From the NCBI GenBank assembly GCA_946007485.1, contig CAMGAM010000019.1:1-14479 (forward strand): DNA of 14,479 bases. The letters run 5' to 3'. How positions within the stretch are numbered: position 1 is the stretch's first letter; each line of letters starts with the position of its first letter. Made by a program: the position numbers and the translations under genes. The notes beneath the pieces are model-generated. The model was given only the letters and a program-made list of their open reading frames with translations, ran no database searches and was not told where the DNA came from. This stretch comes from an uncultured Mycoplasmatota bacterium. Its GTDB lineage: Bacteria; Bacillota_I; Bacilli_A; RF39; UBA660. This document shows, piece after piece, positions 7,091-13,665 of the stretch.

Positions 7091-7381
7091 CTACTTTTCA
7101 ACATTTAGAATTAAATGTCTGATAACTGATTCATCGATTAGAGCAATTCTGTCAAATTCTTTAATAGCTTTATCACTATTTGAATCAATATTGTATAGGA
7201 AGTAGAAGCCAGACTTGAATCCTTTAATTTCATAGGCAAATTCTTTTTGTCCTAGTTCTTTGGATAAAGTAATTACGGCTTTATTATCAGTTAAAGTTTT
7301 TTCTAACTTTTTAACAGTTTCTTTTACAGCCTTTTCTTCTAAATCAGGTCTTACGATGAACATTATTTCATACTTTCTCAT
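7091..7381 (-). CDS. rpsF: 30S ribosomal protein S6
   Basis: 96 residues, normal length, opening 'MRKYEIMFIVRPDLEEKAV', with 'KEFAYEIKGFKSGFYFLYNID' and the ending 'ESVIRHLILNVEK' as family marks. S6 binds S18 and 16S rRNA in the platform of the 30S subunit. The ATG has a perfect AAGGAGG 8 bases upstream, but that site can pair with an upstream CTCCTT in the leader. The gene starts the rpsF-ssb-rpsR operon from an excellent promoter (7475-7503). In bacteria the S6:S18 complex is known to bind a structure in rpsF mRNA and repress its own synthesis; the leader described separately is the candidate. Confidence 0.96.
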   Translation of the reverse strand: MRKYEIMFIVRPDLEEKAVKETVKKLEKTLTDNKAVITLSKELGQKEFAYEIKGFKSGFYFLYNIDSNSDKAIKEFDRIALIDESVIRHLILNVEK

Positions 7382-7469
7382 TATTACACCTCCTTATGGT
7401 CTTATGGCCTTTTCAGGCAAGGAGCAGGCACTATTTATATGTCTACTTTAATATAGTGCTTTCGCTCAA
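7382..7469 (-). promoter_or_regulatory. Structured 5' leader of the rpsF operon, likely S6:S18 autoregulatory element
   Basis: From the predicted transcription start near 7469 to the rpsF ATG. On the minus strand GAGC (7464-7467) can pair with GCTC (7422-7425) and GCACTAT (7453-7459) with ATAGTGC (7428-7434), leaving an internal loop of GAAA opposite CT. Next comes a short GCCT-GAAA-AGGC hairpin. Then CTCCTT (7419-7424) is exactly complementary to AAGGAG (7390-7395) of the ribosome binding site. The GCTC arm and the CTCCTT arm overlap, so the two pairings compete. The site (rpsF leader) matches known S6:S18 regulation; I could not check the published consensus, whose CCG bulge I do not clearly see here. 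Confidence 0.55.
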
Positions 7470-7474
7470 GTCGT

Positions 7475-7503
7475 ATTATAGCAAATTATTTTTAAGAAGT
7501 AAA
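7475..7503 (-). promoter_or_regulatory. Promoter of the rpsF-ssb-rpsR operon
   Basis: On the minus strand, -35 TTTACT (7498-7503), 17-base spacer ending TGC, and a perfect -10 TATAAT (7475-7480). Extended -10 and optimal spacing suggest strong expression. Confidence 0.85.
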
Positions 7504-7556
7504 GAAAAAATTAGGCTTTTCTCTAATAAATATGCTTATTTTGTCAAATAATTCAT

Positions 7557-7581
7557 AGAAAAAAACTTCGGATGAAGTTTT
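7557..7581 (-). terminator. Terminator of the SpoVIF-like gene
   Basis: 8-bp stem AAAACTTC/GAAGTTTT (7562-7569 with 7574-7581), 4-base loop, followed by more T on the minus strand. It lies just after the stop codon region. Confidence 0.75.
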
Positions 7582-7583
7582 GG

Positions 7584-7829
7584 TTAATCATAATATTTAT
7601 CTATATTTGTAGGAACTTTATCATTTAATACAGCATCAATAATTTTATCTTCTTGTTCTTTTGATACTGGTCTTCCTGTCATTTCTGAGAGTGTACTAAT
7701 TACCTCTTTTAGAGTATTTTTATCTTTCATATTACCATTTTGTAGTTTACCAGCAAGTGATAAAATTGTATCCTTATCAACATTCGTTTTCTTTTCTATT
7801 TTGTTAAAAAAACTATCTGAAAATCCCAT
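7584..7829 (-). CDS. SpoVIF-like small protein
   Basis: 81 residues, soluble, mostly predicted helices, no signal peptide. The start 'MGFSDSFFNKIEKKTNVDKDTILSLAGKL', the middle 'KNTLKEVISTLSEM' and 'VSKEQEDKIIDAVLNDKVP' resemble the stage VI sporulation protein F family (Bacillus YjcC/SpoVIF), a small protein connected with spore coat assembly. The match is from memory of the family pattern, not from a search. No other sporulation gene is in the window, and related small-genome lineages are often thought not to sporulate, so the role here may be different. AAGGAGG precedes the ATG. The gene is a single unit with its own promoter (7848-7876) and terminator, between der and rpsF. Confidence 0.65.
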   Translation of the reverse strand: MGFSDSFFNKIEKKTNVDKDTILSLAGKLQNGNMKDKNTLKEVISTLSEMTGRPVSKEQEDKIIDAVLNDKVPTNIDKYYD

Positions 7830-7847
7830 TATTCCTCCTTATGTTAT

Positions 7848-7876
7848 ATTATATGTCTAAGTTGTTAATTTGATAA
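7848..7876 (-). promoter_or_regulatory. Promoter of the SpoVIF-like gene
   Basis: On the minus strand, -35 TTATCA (7871-7876), 17-base spacer, -10 TATAAT (7848-7853). It is of ordinary vegetative (sigma-A) type rather than an evident sporulation sigma type. The leader would be only about 10-15 bases. Confidence 0.7.
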
Positions 7877-7898
7877 AAGAAAAAGCACATGATGTGCT
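7875..7898 (-). terminator. Terminator of the engB-der operon
   Basis: 6-bp stem AGCACA/TGTGCT (7884-7889 with 7893-7898) with a 3-base loop and a TTTTTCTTTT tail on the minus strand. The der stop codon TAG overlaps the stem. Confidence 0.8.
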
Positions 7899-9207
7899 AT
7901 TCTTCGTTACGATTTTTAAATTCTATTTGGATTGGAGTTCCTTCAAAATCAAAGGATTCTCTAATTTTATTTTCTAGATATCTTTCATATGAGAAATGAA
8001 CTAATCCTTTACTATTTACATTGAAAACAAACTTTGGTGGAGTTATTCCTTTTTGTGAAACAAAGTAAATTTTTAATCTTTTTCCTTTATATGATGGAGG
8101 AGCATTTAACATAACTGCATCTCTAATAACATCATTTAAAACACTAGTTTTGATTTCTTTTTTAGAATTTTCATAAACTTTTTTGATTTCTGGCATGAGA
8201 GTATGAATTCTCTTTTTGGTTTTAGCTGATAAGAAGACAATTGGCACATATGATAAAAATTTAAATTCACTACGCATCAATTTAGTGTATTCAGCAATGC
8301 TTTTGTCTTTGACAGTGTCCCATTTATTAACGACAAGAACTAAAGGTTTACCGGCTTCAAGGGCATAACTAGCAATATGTTTATCGTGTTCAATGATTCC
8401 TTCCTCAGCATTTATGACAACAACACAAACATTGCTTCTTTCGATAGCTTTCATCGCCCTAATAACACTATATTTTTCAATATTTTCATAGATTTTACCA
8501 CTTTTTCTAATACCGGCGGTATCAATAATGACATAATCTTCTTTATCATAGGTAAATGGAGTATCAATAGCATCTCTAGTTGTTCCTGCTATGTTACTAA
8601 CGATTGATTTTTCTTCATTTACAATAGCATTAACGAGGCTACTTTTTCCAACATTTGGTCTTCCAATTACACAGAATTTAATTTTATCATCAAGTAAATT
8701 AGCGTCTTCATATTCAGGAAAATCACTGGTTATTTCATCTAATAACTCCCCTATTCCTAAATTATGTTCGCCACTGATAGGAATGATACTATCAAATCCT
8801 AATTCATAATAGTTATAAATATCTTGCTTTCGTTTTTCATTATCAATTTTATTGACAGCAAGAATTATTTTTTTATTACTTCTTTTTAACATATCACGAA
8901 TTTTAAAGTCATTAGCATTTAGTTCTTCTTTTCCATCTACGATAAATACTATAACATCGGCTTCATCAATGGCTAAAGATGCTTGGGCAATGATTTCCTT
9001 GTTAAAATCTGCATCAGATAAATCGATTCCTCCAGTATCTATTAAATGAAATTTACAATTTTTATATGATACGTCACCATAAATTCTATCTCTAGTGACA
9101 CCTGGGGTATCTTCGATAATAGATATTTTTTTACCTACTAGTTTATTAAAGATAGTTGATTTACCGACATTTGGGCGACCTACTAAGGCAACAGTTTTGG
9201 TTTTCAT
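7897..9207 (-). CDS. der: Ribosome biogenesis GTPase Der (EngA)
   Basis: Essential two-domain GTPase that helps mature the 50S subunit. 436 residues, normal length. G domain 1 has the P-loop 'GRPNVGKST' (10-18), 'DTGG' (57-60) and 'NKID' (119-122). G domain 2 has a second P-loop 'GRPNVGKSS' (182-190), 'DTAG' (229-232) and 'NKWD' (294-297). A KH-like domain follows from about 345 to the end, with 'PPSYKGKRLKIYFVSQ'. All GTP-binding motifs are intact. AAGGAGGTG precedes the ATG. The gene lies 12 bases after engB and ends in its own terminator, so two ribosome-assembly GTPases share one transcript. Confidence 0.97.
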   Translation of the reverse strand: MKTKTVALVGRPNVGKSTIFNKLVGKKISIIEDTPGVTRDRIYGDVSYKNCKFHLIDTGGIDLSDADFNKEIIAQASLAIDEADVIVFIVDGKEELNANDFKIRDMLKRSNKKIILAVNKIDNEKRKQDIYNYYELGFDSIIPISGEHNLGIGELLDEITSDFPEYEDANLLDDKIKFCVIGRPNVGKSSLVNAIVNEEKSIVSNIAGTTRDAIDTPFTYDKEDYVIIDTAGIRKSGKIYENIEKYSVIRAMKAIERSNVCVVVINAEEGIIEHDKHIASYALEAGKPLVLVVNKWDTVKDKSIAEYTKLMRSEFKFLSYVPIVFLSAKTKKRIHTLMPEIKKVYENSKKEIKTSVLNDVIRDAVMLNAPPSYKGKRLKIYFVSQKGITPPKFVFNVNSKGLVHFSYERYLENKIRESFDFEGTPIQIEFKNRNEE

Positions 9208-9218
9208 TGGGCACCTCC

Positions 9219-9806
9219 TTATTTTATTTCTAAAGTTTCAATTAGTTTACTATATACTTCTTGTTTACCCATTTTAGTAACGCTTGAGAATAAAATTAGT
9301 TCTTCTTTGGAAATCCCTAGCGTTTTTGAAATGATATTAATTGATTTTTCATGTGAGTTTTTACTTACTTTATCAGCTTTAGTACAGATAATTGAGACAG
9401 GAATATTGTAATGTTTTAAATAATTATACATTAAAACATCATCTTCAGTTGGTTTATGTCTAAAATCGATTAACATAAAAACCATTTTAAGATTATCTCT
9501 TGACTCTAAGTAATCTTCCATGATGAGTCCAAATTTATTTTTTAATTGTTTACTAACTTTGGCAAAACCGTATCCAGGAGCATCAACTAGATAAAAATAA
9601 TCATTTATAAGATAGAAATTTAGAGTTTGAGTTTTTCCTGGTTTAGCACTAGTTCTAGCAAAATTTTTTCGATTAATTAAGGTATTGATAAAACTACTTT
9701 TTCCGACATTAGAACGGCCTACTAACAAGAATTCATTTTTATTATCTTGTGGAAATTGACTAGCTCTGACGGCAGAAATAGATAATTTAACATCTAAAAT
9801 TTTCAC
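9219..9806 (-). CDS. engB: Ribosome biogenesis GTPase EngB (YsxC/YihA)
   Basis: Small GTPase for 50S subunit assembly. Start chosen at GTG 9806 (195 residues, the same as Bacillus YsxC): GGTGA stands 5 bases upstream and the product opens 'MKILDVKLSISAV', in step with the family. A TTG-started version from 9851 would begin in the -35 box of the promoter and cannot be right. Motifs: P-loop 'GRSNVGKSS' at 30-38, switch region 'SAKPGKTQTLNFY', 'DAPGYGFA' and 'TKAD'. It is the first gene of the engB-der operon. Its promoter (9823-9851) lies back to back with the one for the radical-SAM gene. Confidence 0.95.
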   Translation of the reverse strand: MKILDVKLSISAVRASQFPQDNKNEFLLVGRSNVGKSSFINTLINRKNFARTSAKPGKTQTLNFYLINDYFYLVDAPGYGFAKVSKQLKNKFGLIMEDYLESRDNLKMVFMLIDFRHKPTEDDVLMYNYLKHYNIPVSIICTKADKVSKNSHEKSINIISKTLGISKEELILFSSVTKMGKQEVYSKLIETLEIK

Positions 9807-9822
9807 ACAAATCACCATTATC

Positions 9823-9851
9823 ATTATAATAAAAAAAATATAATTAGTCAA
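9823..9851 (-). promoter_or_regulatory. Promoter of the engB-der operon
   Basis: On the minus strand, -35 TTGACT (9846-9851), 17-base spacer, -10 TATAAT (9823-9828). The leader is only about 15 bases. The -35 box overlaps the region upstream of the opposing promoter. Confidence 0.82.
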
Positions 9852-9856
9852 ATTTA

Positions 9857-9865
9857 TGGTAAAAT
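9857..9865 (+). promoter_or_regulatory. Extended -10 promoter of the radical-SAM gene
   Basis: TGGTAAAAT on the plus strand (-10 TAAAAT at 9860-9865) without a recognisable -35. The predicted start of transcription, near 9872, is at or next to the first possible start codons, so the message may have almost no leader. Confidence 0.45.
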
Positions 9866-9871
9866 GGGTAT

Positions 9872-10774
9872 GTGATGTGTATGAATAGTATGTTAGATAA
9901 ATGTGTGTTATGTCCTAAAAAATGTATGGTTAATAGGAATAAAGGAGAGATTGGTTTTTGTAGATCTGGCAATAAAATAAAAATTGCTAAGGCTTATTTA
10001 CATAAGTGGGAAGAACCTCCAATTACTGGTGAAAATGGATCAGGAACAATATTTTTTAGTGGGTGTAATTTACGTTGTATGTATTGTCAAAATTATTATA
10101 TAAGTGAATTAAATAACGGGGTAGAGATAGATACGGATAAATTTGCTTCAATATGTTTAGATTTACAAGAGAAGGGGGCTACGAATATTAATTTAGTTAC
10201 TCCAAGTCATTATGTTCCTTTAATTATTGATGGATTAAAGATGGCAAAGAATTTAGGTTTAAAGATACCTATTGTCTATAATAGTTCAGGATATGAGTCG
10301 GTAGAAACAATTAAATTACTAGAAGGAATAGTAGATATATATTTACCTGATTTTAAGTATTATGATGATGAGTATGCGAAGAAATATTCTAGATGTGACA
10401 ATTATTTTATGTATACTAGTGAAGCAATTAAAGAGATGATTAGGCAAAAACCTAAATGTGTATTTGATAAGAATGGTAATATGTTAGAAGGAGTAATTAT
10501 TAGGCATTTAATTTTACCTGAGAGGGAAGCTGATAGTAAGAAAATTTTAAAATATTTATATGATGAGTATGGAAATAGAGTTTTTTATAGTATTATGAAT
10601 CAGTATACACCTGTTAGAATGTGTAAATATCAAGAACTCAATAAGAGAGTAAGTAGTCAGGTATATGATGAGATTATTGATTTTGCTTGGAGTCTAGGAA
10701 TTAGGAATGCTTTTATCCAAGAAGAGGGGACGGTTAGCGAGAGTTTTATTCCAGATTTTGATTTTAAATTATGA
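9872..10774 (+). CDS. PflX-like radical SAM protein (pyruvate formate-lyase activase homologue)
   Basis: The radical SAM motif CxxxCxxC is at 65-72 ('SGCNLRCMYC'), holding the [4Fe-4S] cluster that splits S-adenosylmethionine. Before it, a second Cys set 'CVLCPKKC' plus Cys30 (11, 14, 18, 30) marks the COG1313 PflX-type group, along with 'LHKWEEPPITGENGSGTIFFSGCN' features. About 300 residues, complete. The substrate of this group is not established; there is no pyruvate formate-lyase or other glycyl radical enzyme in the window. The start is uncertain: GTG 9872, ATG 9875, ATG 9881 and ATG 9890 are all in frame and none has a good ribosome binding site; a GGG six bases before 9875 mildly favours that one. 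It ends in TGA, followed four codons later by TAA and the shared terminator at 10792-10826. Confidence 0.85.
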   Translation: MMCMNSMLDKCVLCPKKCMVNRNKGEIGFCRSGNKIKIAKAYLHKWEEPPITGENGSGTIFFSGCNLRCMYCQNYYISELNNGVEIDTDKFASICLDLQEKGATNINLVTPSHYVPLIIDGLKMAKNLGLKIPIVYNSSGYESVETIKLLEGIVDIYLPDFKYYDDEYAKKYSRCDNYFMYTSEAIKEMIRQKPKCVFDKNGNMLEGVIIRHLILPEREADSKKILKYLYDEYGNRVFYSIMNQYTPVRMCKYQELNKRVSSQVYDEIIDFAWSLGIRNAFIQEEGTVSESFIPDFDFKL

Positions 10775-10791
10775 TATGTAAAGTAATTAAA

Positions 10792-10826
10792 AACTTACTG
10801 AGGGTTATTCAGTAAGTTGTTTTTTT
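10792..10826. terminator. Bidirectional terminator between two convergent genes
   Basis: Perfect 10-bp stem AACTTACTGA/TCAGTAAGTT (10792-10801 with 10809-10818) and 7-base loop. On the plus strand G and seven T follow; on the minus strand a run of T also follows. It ends both the radical-SAM gene and the zinc protease gene. Confidence 0.9.
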
Positions 10827-11520
10827 AATCATCATCGCGTCCTACAACTATTAGAGCTAATCTTAGTATTTGTAGGAGTGTTGACATAAGAGCTGCAACA
10901 TACGTAAAGGCAGCGGCTTTTAACATAGTTTTAGAATCATCTTGTTCATAATCTGATAAAATATTTAAACTTAATAATTGACTTTCTGCTCTGGATGAAG
11001 CATTGAATTCAACTGGTAGGGTTACTAATTGAAATAGCAAGATTAAAAGCAAGAGAAAGATGCCAAATTTAGCTAGGCCAATGATGTTAAAGATTAAGCC
11101 AATAAGGACAACAATATATCCAAATTTAGATGAAAAGTTGACAATTGGAACAAGAGAAGCTCTAATTCTTAGGAAAGTGTAATTATCTTTGTCTTGAATG
11201 GCATGTCCACATTCGTGAGCGGCGACTGATACAGAAGCAATAGAGTCGCCTTCATATATTTCTCTTGATAATTTAATTACTTTATATTTTGGATCATAGT
11301 GATCTGTTAATTTTCCTGAAATTTTTCTAACATTGACATTATTCAGTCCATTGGCATCGAGAATCGCTCTTGCTACCTCAGCGCCAGTCATTTTTTTCTT
11401 AGTTTCTACCAAGCGATATTTATTATAACTTCTATTTATAAATAATTGAGCTAGGGCAGTTATTAAAACACCAAGTAGTGGGAGACCATAATCTATTAAT
11501 AGGTAGCTACTATAATTCAT
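10825..11520 (-). CDS. YugP-family membrane zinc metallopeptidase
   Basis: 231 residues. The zinc motif HExxH is at 102-106 ('AAHECGHAIQ'). Hydrophobic segments at about 8-26, 132-150, 152-170 and 203-226 predict a membrane-embedded protein. 'LPVEFNASSRAESQL' at 168-182 is conserved in the family (neutral zinc metallopeptidase, Bacillus YugP type) and Glu171 or a nearby residue may give a further zinc ligand. Physiological substrate is unknown; a membrane protein quality-control role is only a guess. The start ATG overlaps the cysS stop by one base (TAATG), so translation is coupled to cysS; no separate promoter is evident. It ends at the strong two-way terminator. Confidence 0.88.
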   Translation of the reverse strand: MNYSSYLLIDYGLPLLGVLITALAQLFINRSYNKYRLVETKKKMTGAEVARAILDANGLNNVNVRKISGKLTDHYDPKYKVIKLSREIYEGDSIASVSVAAHECGHAIQDKDNYTFLRIRASLVPIVNFSSKFGYIVVLIGLIFNIIGLAKFGIFLLLLILLFQLVTLPVEFNASSRAESQLLSLNILSDYEQDDSKTMLKAAAFTYVAALMSTLLQILRLALIVVGRDDD

Positions 11521-12914
11521 TATTTAACCACCTCGTAAGTGGTTCCTTCACGACTATCTTTTAAGATAATTCCTTGTTCTTGTAATTCTTTTCTAATCGA
11601 ATCTGCTAATTCATAATCTTTATTTTGTTTTGCAATCTTTCTTTTTTCTATCATTTTTTCAATATAAGATACTAAATCTTCGTCTATTTTGTCTTCTTTT
11701 AACAAATCAAGAGACAGAACTTTATCAAATGATTCGATAAGTGATAATTTAGTATTATTGTTAAGATCACTTTTTAGGACATCATATAAAACAGTTAGAG
11801 CATTTGAAGTATTAAGATTATCTGCAAGGGCAGATTTAAATTCATCATTATATTTATCAAAAGATTCTTGGTCAATGACACTGTCATCTTTTTTTACCAA
11901 TTTAATTTTAGATAATAATTTGTTGTAAGTATTGCTGGCAATATCTAGTGAATCATATGTGAACACTAATTGATTTTTATAATGTGATTGGAGACAGAAT
12001 AATCTATAGGCAAGAGGATTATATCCTTTGTTTACAAGTAAATCAACGGTTAAAAATTCACCATTTGATTTACTCATTTTACCGGTAGAATCATTTAAAT
12101 GTTCAGTATGAACCCAATAATTACACCATTTGTGTCCGATATAACTTTCGGTTTGGGCAATTTCGTTTGTGTGATGTGGGAAGATATTATCAACTCCACC
12201 ACAGTGGATATCCAAATGTTCGCCAAGATATTTTAGGGAAATGCAAGAGCATTCAATATGCCATCCTGGATAACCTAAGCCCCATGGACTATCCCATTTT
12301 AATTCTTGATCTTCAAATTTAGATTTAGTAAACCAAAGAACAAAATCATTCTTATTCTTTTTATTAGTATCTTCTTCAACAGTATCTCTAACACCAGATA
12401 ATAATTCTTCAGCATTATGGTTAGTTAATTTATAATAATCATCTAGTTTTGAGGTATCAAAATAGACATTACCTGAGGCAAGATAAGCATATCCTTTATC
12501 TAAAAGTCCTTCGATAAATTTAATATAATCTGGTATTAAGGTAGTAGCAGGAACAACAGTATCAGGCCATTTTATATTTAATCTTTCACAATCATGTTTA
12601 AAACAATCAGTGTAATAAGCAGCAATTTCTAATACCGTTTTATGTTCTCTTTTAGCACCTTTAACCATTTTATCTTCACCAGTATCAGCATCACTTGATA
12701 AATGACCTACATCAGTAATATTCATAACTCTGTCTACATTGTATCCAAGATAATTAAGAGTTTTTTCTAAAATATCTTCAGCAATGTAGGTTCTTAAATT
12801 ACCAATGTGAGCATAGTGGTAAACAGTTGGCCCACAAGTATACATAGTTACTTTCTTTTCATTATAGGGAATAAATTCTTCCACTTTTTTAGTTAGAGTA
12901 TTATATAATTTCAT
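11520..12914 (-). CDS. cysS: Cysteinyl-tRNA synthetase
   Basis: Class I synthetase charging tRNA-Cys. 464 residues, normal length. Catalytic signatures are intact: 'HIGN' at 36-39 and 'KMSKS' at 279-283. Zinc-site residues are seen at Cys27 ('TCGPT'), Cys222 ('HIECS') and in the 'FPHHTNEIAQ' block (246-254). The C-terminal helical domain carries the anticodon-binding part and closes with 'RKIAKQNKDYELADSIRKELQEQGI', typical of CysRS. AAGGAGG stands before the ATG. It starts the transcript that continues into the zinc protease. No T-box-type leader is present: the distance from promoter to ATG is only about 18 bases. Confidence 0.97.
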   Translation of the reverse strand: MKLYNTLTKKVEEFIPYNEKKVTMYTCGPTVYHYAHIGNLRTYIAEDILEKTLNYLGYNVDRVMNITDVGHLSSDADTGEDKMVKGAKREHKTVLEIAAYYTDCFKHDCERLNIKWPDTVVPATTLIPDYIKFIEGLLDKGYAYLASGNVYFDTSKLDDYYKLTNHNAEELLSGVRDTVEEDTNKKNKNDFVLWFTKSKFEDQELKWDSPWGLGYPGWHIECSCISLKYLGEHLDIHCGGVDNIFPHHTNEIAQTESYIGHKWCNYWVHTEHLNDSTGKMSKSNGEFLTVDLLVNKGYNPLAYRLFCLQSHYKNQLVFTYDSLDIASNTYNKLLSKIKLVKKDDSVIDQESFDKYNDEFKSALADNLNTSNALTVLYDVLKSDLNNNTKLSLIESFDKVLSLDLLKEDKIDEDLVSYIEKMIEKRKIAKQNKDYELADSIRKELQEQGIILKDSREGTTYEVVK

Positions 12915-12938
12915 AATTACCTCCTTAAGTTATTAATA

Positions 12939-12967
12939 ATTATATCATTTTATAGATTTTATGTAAA
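12939..12967 (-). promoter_or_regulatory. Promoter of cysS
   Basis: On the minus strand, -35 TTTACA (12962-12967), 17-base spacer ending TGA, and -10 TATAAT (12939-12944): an extended near-consensus promoter. Confidence 0.85.
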
Positions 12968-13038
12968 TGATTTTTAAATAGAAAAATATGTGTTATTTTG
13001 GGAAAATTATGCTTTTTAGTATGTAATTATTTTAGTGT

Positions 13039-13056
13039 CAATAATGCATATTATTG
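13039..13056. repeat. 18-bp inverted repeat directly upstream of the gmk -35 box
   Basis: CAATAAT-GCAT-ATTATTG with perfect 7-bp arms, ending one base before the gmk -35 box. Position suits an activator or repressor site; AT-rich context makes chance possible. Confidence 0.45.
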
Positions 13057-13085
13057 TTGATTATCTTTTCTTAGATTGTTATACT
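13057..13085 (+). promoter_or_regulatory. Promoter of gmk
   Basis: -35 TTGATT (13057-13062), 17-base spacer ending TGT, -10 TATACT (13080-13085) with extended TGT. The -10 box is also one arm of a palindrome at 13080-13092. Confidence 0.75.
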
Positions 13086-13092
13086 TAGTATA
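13080..13092. repeat. 13-bp palindrome over the gmk -10 box and start of transcription
   Basis: TATACT-T-AGTATA, perfect 6-bp arms around one T. It covers the -10 box and reaches toward the expected transcription start, the usual place of a repressor site. Confidence 0.4.
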
Positions 13093-13103
13093 AGAGGTGG
13101 ATT

Positions 13104-13658
13104 ATGAAAAAAGGAAAATTTATTGTGGTATCTGGGCCTTCAGGAGTAGGGAAAGGAACAATTTGTAATATATTAATTAAAGAATTAGATGCCGAGTATT
13201 CTGTATCTTATACGACAAGAAGTCCAAGAGAAGGGGAAATAGATGGAGTAAACTATAATTTTGTTTCAAAAGAAGAATTTGAGAAAATGATTCAAATGGG
13301 TGATTTACTTGAATATAATTTTTATAATGGAAATTATTATGGAACTTCAAAATCTTTTGTATTAGATAAAATTAACCAAGGGAAAAATATTTTTTCAGAG
13401 ATAGATGTTAATGGAGCTAAAAATATAAAGAAAATATTTAGTGATGCTTTACTTATATATATTGCTCCGCCTTCAATAGAGGAACTTAAGAGAAGACTAG
13501 TAGATAGAGGAACTGAAACAATAGATAAAATTAACGAACGATTAAAAATTGCAAAAATGGAAATGGAACAAGTTGATTTTTATGATTATGTAGTTGTGAA
13601 TGATGATTTAGATAAAGCTATTAATGATGTTAGAAAGATAATTGAATCTCATGTTTAA
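13104..13658 (+). CDS. gmk: Guanylate kinase
   Basis: Phosphorylates GMP to GDP with ATP, in the cytoplasm, for guanine nucleotide supply. 184 residues, slightly short for the family but complete. The P-loop is 'GPSGVGKGT' at 11-19; the GMP-binding region 'YTTRSPREGEIDGVNYNFVS' (about 36-55) and the lid Arg residues in 'ERLKIAKMEME' are intact. AGAGGTGG precedes the ATG. It is a single gene: in many Firmicutes it leads into rpoZ and then coaBC and priA, but here the next gene is convergent and only 7 bases away. No terminator hairpin is visible between the two stop codons, so their transcripts may overlap at the 3' ends. Confidence 0.96.
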   Translation: MKKGKFIVVSGPSGVGKGTICNILIKELDAEYSVSYTTRSPREGEIDGVNYNFVSKEEFEKMIQMGDLLEYNFYNGNYYGTSKSFVLDKINQGKNIFSEIDVNGAKNIKKIFSDALLIYIAPPSIEELKRRLVDRGTETIDKINERLKIAKMEMEQVDFYDYVVVNDDLDKAINDVRKIIESHV

Positions 13659-13665
13659 TGGATTT

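Noticed and set aside
7504..7527. Small hairpin ATTAG/CTAAT with a T-run upstream of the rpsF promoter
   Set aside because: Only a 5-bp AT-rich stem and a better terminator for the same gene lies at 7557-7581.
7897..9207. Repeated P-loop motifs in one frame as a gene fusion
   Set aside because: Two tandem G domains are the normal architecture of Der.
9807..9851. Upstream extension of engB from a TTG codon
   Set aside because: The TTG is the -35 box and the segment contains the -10 TATAAT; the GTG at 9806 has a ribosome binding site and gives the family's usual N-terminus and length.
10772..10789. TGA stop of the radical-SAM gene as possible Trp (Mycoplasma code), giving a four-residue extension to the next TAA
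   Set aside because: Trp codons checked in cysS are TGG and no gene needs TGA read-through to be full length, so the standard code is simpler; this single stop alone cannot prove it.
12915..12938. T-box riboswitch before cysS
   Set aside because: The promoter lies too close to the ATG to leave room for a leader of that kind.
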